Shown here: piece by piece, positions 61,880 through 64,000 of the stretch
How positions within the stretch are numbered: position 1 is the stretch's first letter
Layout: the number at the start of each line of letters is the position of its first letter
DNA from: Suilimivivens sp964393865
Lineage (GTDB): Bacteria; Bacillota; Clostridia; Lachnospirales; Lachnospiraceae
Length of the DNA: 64,000 bases
NCBI GenBank assembly: GCA_964393865.1
Contig: CAYMUW010000002.1
Span: 1-64,000 of the forward strand
Reading direction: 5' to 3'
The notes under the pieces: generated by a model
Database searches by the model: none
Told to the model about the DNA's origin: nothing
What the model saw: only the letters and a program-made list of their open reading frames with translations
Translations under genes and position numbers: made by a program

Positions 61880-63203
61880 CTATTACTATTTTTGAGATTA
61901 TAATTTTAAGTATCTTATTTTTTGCTTGCTTGTCGATGTGATCCCATACGTCGGCAAGCGTTTTTATTTGCTCATACACAAGGCTTTTATCCGGCTTTTT
62001 GCACTCTGCTTTATATTCTTTCTCAAGCTGTTCCTTTAACTCTTTGATGCGGCTTTCTTTTTCTTTTATCATCTCGATTACTGTATCATTTCCGTCAGAA
62101 TAAACCTCGTACAGACGTTTCAATCTGCCTTTTTCCTGTTCAATGCCTTTGCTGATGATTTCAGATTTGCTTTCAGTTTCGGCTTTCCTGCTATCAGAAA
62201 GGTTTAAGGAGATTTTTAATATCTGTTCCTCTACCGCCTTTTCTATATCCGAAGCCCACTCCTGCGAGTTAGTACAATCCGGATTCCAGTTCGGAAGCCT
62301 GCTTAAACTGGCATTTCGCGAGCAGCAATATATTTTATGCAGTCCATGCGTCCATTTTTGGTAACGCATCTTGCATCCGCACACGCCGCAGTAGCACAAG
62401 CCTGTCAGAAGATTTGGCTCTGTTCTGCTGTACGACCTTGCGTTCCCCCGGATTTTCCGCATCTCAAGACCTCGCTCGAATTCCTCTCGGTCAAATATCG
62501 GCTGGTGTTTTCCCTGGTATACCTCTCCCTTATAGGGTATCATGCCAATATTAACAATGCCTGTTAATATCTGATGCACTGTCCTCTCTTGTTTGTATCC
62601 AAGAATCCGCGCTATTTTTTCATCTGAATAGCCATCAATGAAAAGCTTTAATGCGCTCCTCGCCTGCTCCGCACGTTCAAGTATCGGCTCCAAAATCCCG
62701 GTTTCCCTATTGTAGGTATAACAATATGGTTTATTTCCGCCGCCGGGCCAATAGCCCTGCTTTACCCTCTCAAGCATACCGCCGCGCATACGAAGGAGCA
62801 TAGTATTCTTATCTAGCTGGGCAAATACCGCCATCATCTGCGTGTAAGCCTGCTGCATGGGATCATCATACCCTACGTTGTCATGGACGCACCGAAAATC
62901 AACATCGTTCGGCTGGAATACGCGCTCAATCATATAGATTCCGTCCACCATCGACCGGGAAAGCCTGTCCAGTTTGAACGCCACAACGCATTTTACACGC
63001 TTTTTAGTGCAATCGCCAATTAATCGCTGTAACTGTGGTCTATCCATGTTCGCACCGGTATAGCCGTCATCAACATACCAGTCCGATATGATCAGTTCGT
63101 TTTTCCTTGCGTAATTTTCAATATCTCTTTTCTGGCTCTCTAAGCCGAGACCCTCTTCTGCCTGTTTCTCTGTCGAAACACGCATATATGCGACACATTC
63201 CAT
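61842..63203 (-). CDS. Large serine recombinase (site-specific integrase)
   Basis: The N-terminal resolvase domain has VAYMRVSTEKQ (catalytic Ser10), DDGYTGANMDRPQLQRL and FKLDRLSRS. A recombinase domain follows (KQGYWPGGGNKPYCY, GYSDEKIARIL), then a zinc ribbon (TGLCYCGVCGCKMRY with a later CC pair) and a C-terminal coiled coil. At 453 residues it is the size of SpoIVCA-like and phage integrases. I start at 63203 behind AGGAGG; the longer frame adds 18 unsupported residues. Its 3' end faces the sigG break, as expected for the integrase that made it. Confidence 0.95.
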   Translation of the reverse strand: MECVAYMRVSTEKQAEEGLGLESQKRDIENYARKNELIISDWYVDDGYTGANMDRPQLQRLIGDCTKKRVKCVVAFKLDRLSRSMVDGIYMIERVFQPNDVDFRCVHDNVGYDDPMQQAYTQMMAVFAQLDKNTMLLRMRGGMLERVKQGYWPGGGNKPYCYTYNRETGILEPILERAEQARSALKLFIDGYSDEKIARILGYKQERTVHQILTGIVNIGMIPYKGEVYQGKHQPIFDREEFERGLEMRKIRGNARSYSRTEPNLLTGLCYCGVCGCKMRYQKWTHGLHKIYCCSRNASLSRLPNWNPDCTNSQEWASDIEKAVEEQILKISLNLSDSRKAETESKSEIISKGIEQEKGRLKRLYEVYSDGNDTVIEMIKEKESRIKELKEQLEKEYKAECKKPDKSLVYEQIKTLADVWDHIDKQAKNKILKIIISKIVIVNGRVDIYLRDF

Positions 63204-63247
63204 ATCTATCCCTCCTTTGAATGTGTCAGGGGTCGCTGTTCTGGCAC

Positions 63248-63276
63248 ATTTTATCATATTTTCAGGATTTATTCAA
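63248..63276 (-). promoter_or_regulatory. SigA-type promoter of the recombinase gene
   Basis: TTGAAT (63276-63271), 17 bases, TAAAAT (63253-63248) on the minus strand, about 45 bases before the start. It looks vegetative; I found no convincing SigE, SigF or SigG site here. Confidence 0.5.
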
Positions 63277-63367
63277 TAATCCGCTGTATTTCCAGTTTTT
63301 GTTTATCTGAAAGCTGTACCTCGTCTGTGGTTATCTCTTGTCCGTCCTTAATGATTCTGACTTCCAT
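63269..63367 (-). CDS. Small 32-residue element protein
   Basis: A short frame with an ATG nine bases after GAGGTGATT codes for a charged peptide beginning MEVRIIKDGQEITTDEVQLS. I recognise no family. It sits directly before the recombinase gene, where phages and skin-type elements often encode recombination directionality or control factors, but it is shorter than known ones. Confidence 0.5.
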   Translation of the reverse strand: MEVRIIKDGQEITTDEVQLSDKQKLEIQRIIE

Positions 63368-63412
63368 AATAATCACCTCGGGAATATTGTTGCCAAATTT
63401 TGGAAGCTGCAA

Positions 63413-63784
63413 TCATTTTCTTGCCCAATAATGAATCACATTCTTCTCACCACTGTCCCATGAATCCCAATATTTCCCATCTACCACCGTAACAACATGC
63501 CCATCCAATCCGAGGATATATGTACCATGCGGGAAGTTGCAGCAGAATTTATACACGTCCGCCGGATAATCCAGCTCATGCCGCTCAAATCCATTCTGCC
63601 TTAAATATTCTCCCCATACCGCATTGGAAGAGTTGCATCCGTCCGCAGTGTCAAAGGCTATCTGTGTGAGCGCGTCAAAGACTTCGTCCCATGTGCGCCC
63701 AGTGGCTTTGCAACAGGCGCGGATAGCGCAGTCGCCGACGCGGCGGCTCTTCGGGTTCGGGTTATATTCAATCCATCTGCTCAT
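63413..63784 (-). CDS. Phage-type cysteine-protease-like protein
   Basis: A 123-residue protein with RRVGDCAIRACCKATG (candidate catalytic Cys), GLDGHVVTVVDG (His) and YWDSWDSGE (Asp), the layout of a compact papain-like or C39-like fold. Similar proteins, with YNPNP at the start and an xYWAR end, are common in Firmicute prophages near head genes; their role is not established. Base composition is richer in G+C than the flanks. Confidence 0.65.
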   Translation of the reverse strand: MSRWIEYNPNPKSRRVGDCAIRACCKATGRTWDEVFDALTQIAFDTADGCNSSNAVWGEYLRQNGFERHELDYPADVYKFCCNFPHGTYILGLDGHVVTVVDGKYWDSWDSGEKNVIHYWARK

Positions 63785-63807
63785 TTTTCATCATCCTTTT
63801 CTACAGT

Positions 63808-64000
63808 TTAGGGTGAAACATACAGCCTATCCTCACTGCGTTTTAACCCGTTCTGTTTGCAAAATGCGCCATACTCATTGTATTGCTTATCAAACTGCCC
63901 TTTCAGCTGCTTCTCCCTGTCTTTCAATTCTGCAATCAGCTGTTCGTCCTTTGCGTATTGTATGGCATGGCGTTCGGAGAAGAGCTTCTTCTTCGTGTCA
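63808..64000 (-). CDS. C-terminal end of a probable phage minor capsid protein (partial)
   Basis: An open frame enters from the window edge and ends at 63808. The visible 63 residues are helical and charged (LIAELKDREKQLKGQFDKQY) and end with EYGAFCKQNGLKRSEDRLYV. This resembles the end of phage minor capsid protein 2 (PF06152), where a helical arm precedes an fLkqtGlkR motif. The match is from memory over a short stretch. Confidence 0.45.
   Translation of the reverse strand, partial: DTKKKLFSERHAIQYAKDEQLIAELKDREKQLKGQFDKQYNEYGAFCKQNGLKRSEDRLYVSP

Larger units (their letters stand above)
61790..64000. mobile_element. Serine-recombinase (prophage-like) element inserted in sigG, left end
   Basis: From the break in sigG to the window edge all genes are phage- or element-like: a large serine recombinase, a 32-residue protein, a cysteine-protease-like phage protein and a probable capsid protein. 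G+C is locally higher in the 123-residue gene, and gene style differs from the host region. Only the left end is visible, so size and completeness are unknown. Confidence 0.85.

Noticed and set aside
1..64000. tRNA or rRNA genes, CRISPR arrays, insertion sequences
   Set aside because: None was recognisable by eye; no repeat-spacer pattern or transposase gene is present apart from the serine recombinase.

Overview
The window is a chromosomal segment of an anaerobic, endospore-forming Firmicute, most likely a Lachnospiraceae (Clostridium cluster XIVa) gut bacterium. The evidence is gene content and order: spoIIIAA-AH, spoIVB behind recN/argR, a DUF6472-type zinc-ribbon protein, a long rimP-nusA-infB operon, and moderate G+C. 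Almost all genes lie on the minus strand.

Layout. 0-15 kb: a long minus-strand cluster asp23-nusB-xseAB-ispA-dxs-tlyA-nadK-argR-recN-spoIVB, preceded by deoB, prfC and a transglutaminase-like lipoprotein. 15-20.4 kb: the complete spoIIIA operon behind a SigE-type promoter. 20.5-23.5 kb: pnp and rpsO, each with a structured leader. 23.5-26 kb: a plus-strand chemoreceptor and a secreted NlpC/P60 hydrolase with a WalR-type box. 26-34.5 kb: rimP-nusA-ylxR-ylxQ-infB-rbfA-nrnA-truB-ribF. 34.5-37.5 kb: CPBP protease, mannose-1-phosphate guanylyltransferase and a VanZ-like protein. 37.6-46.2 kb: a xylo-oligosaccharide/aldouronate-type locus (LplABC-like ABC importer, YesMN two-component system, GH8 exo-oligoxylanase). 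46.3-54.4 kb: HAD phosphatase, maf, ppk, ppx, an AAA+ ATPase and pheA. 54.5-61.4 kb: a DUF5050 protein, a folate operon (folC-folE-HD-folP-folBK), a PF06541 membrane protein, a PH-domain protein and nrdR.

The most striking feature is at 61.5-64 kb. The forespore sigma factor gene sigG is intact for 98 codons and then runs into foreign DNA. That DNA carries a large serine recombinase gene whose 3' end faces the break, followed by phage-type genes that continue past the window edge. The architecture resembles the skin element in sigK, but here the interrupted gene is the forespore regulator. The same window holds apparent SigG targets (spoIVB and the PF06541 gene, both with a SigG-type -35, 17 bases, CATACTA) and the SpoIIIA complex that supports SigG activity. 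Either the element excises precisely to rebuild sigG (a developmental or active-lysogeny switch), or this strain cannot make SigG. A second notable element is a 13-bp hairpin with a T tract at the start of spoIVB. It should both terminate recN-operon transcripts and hide the spoIVB ribosome binding site.
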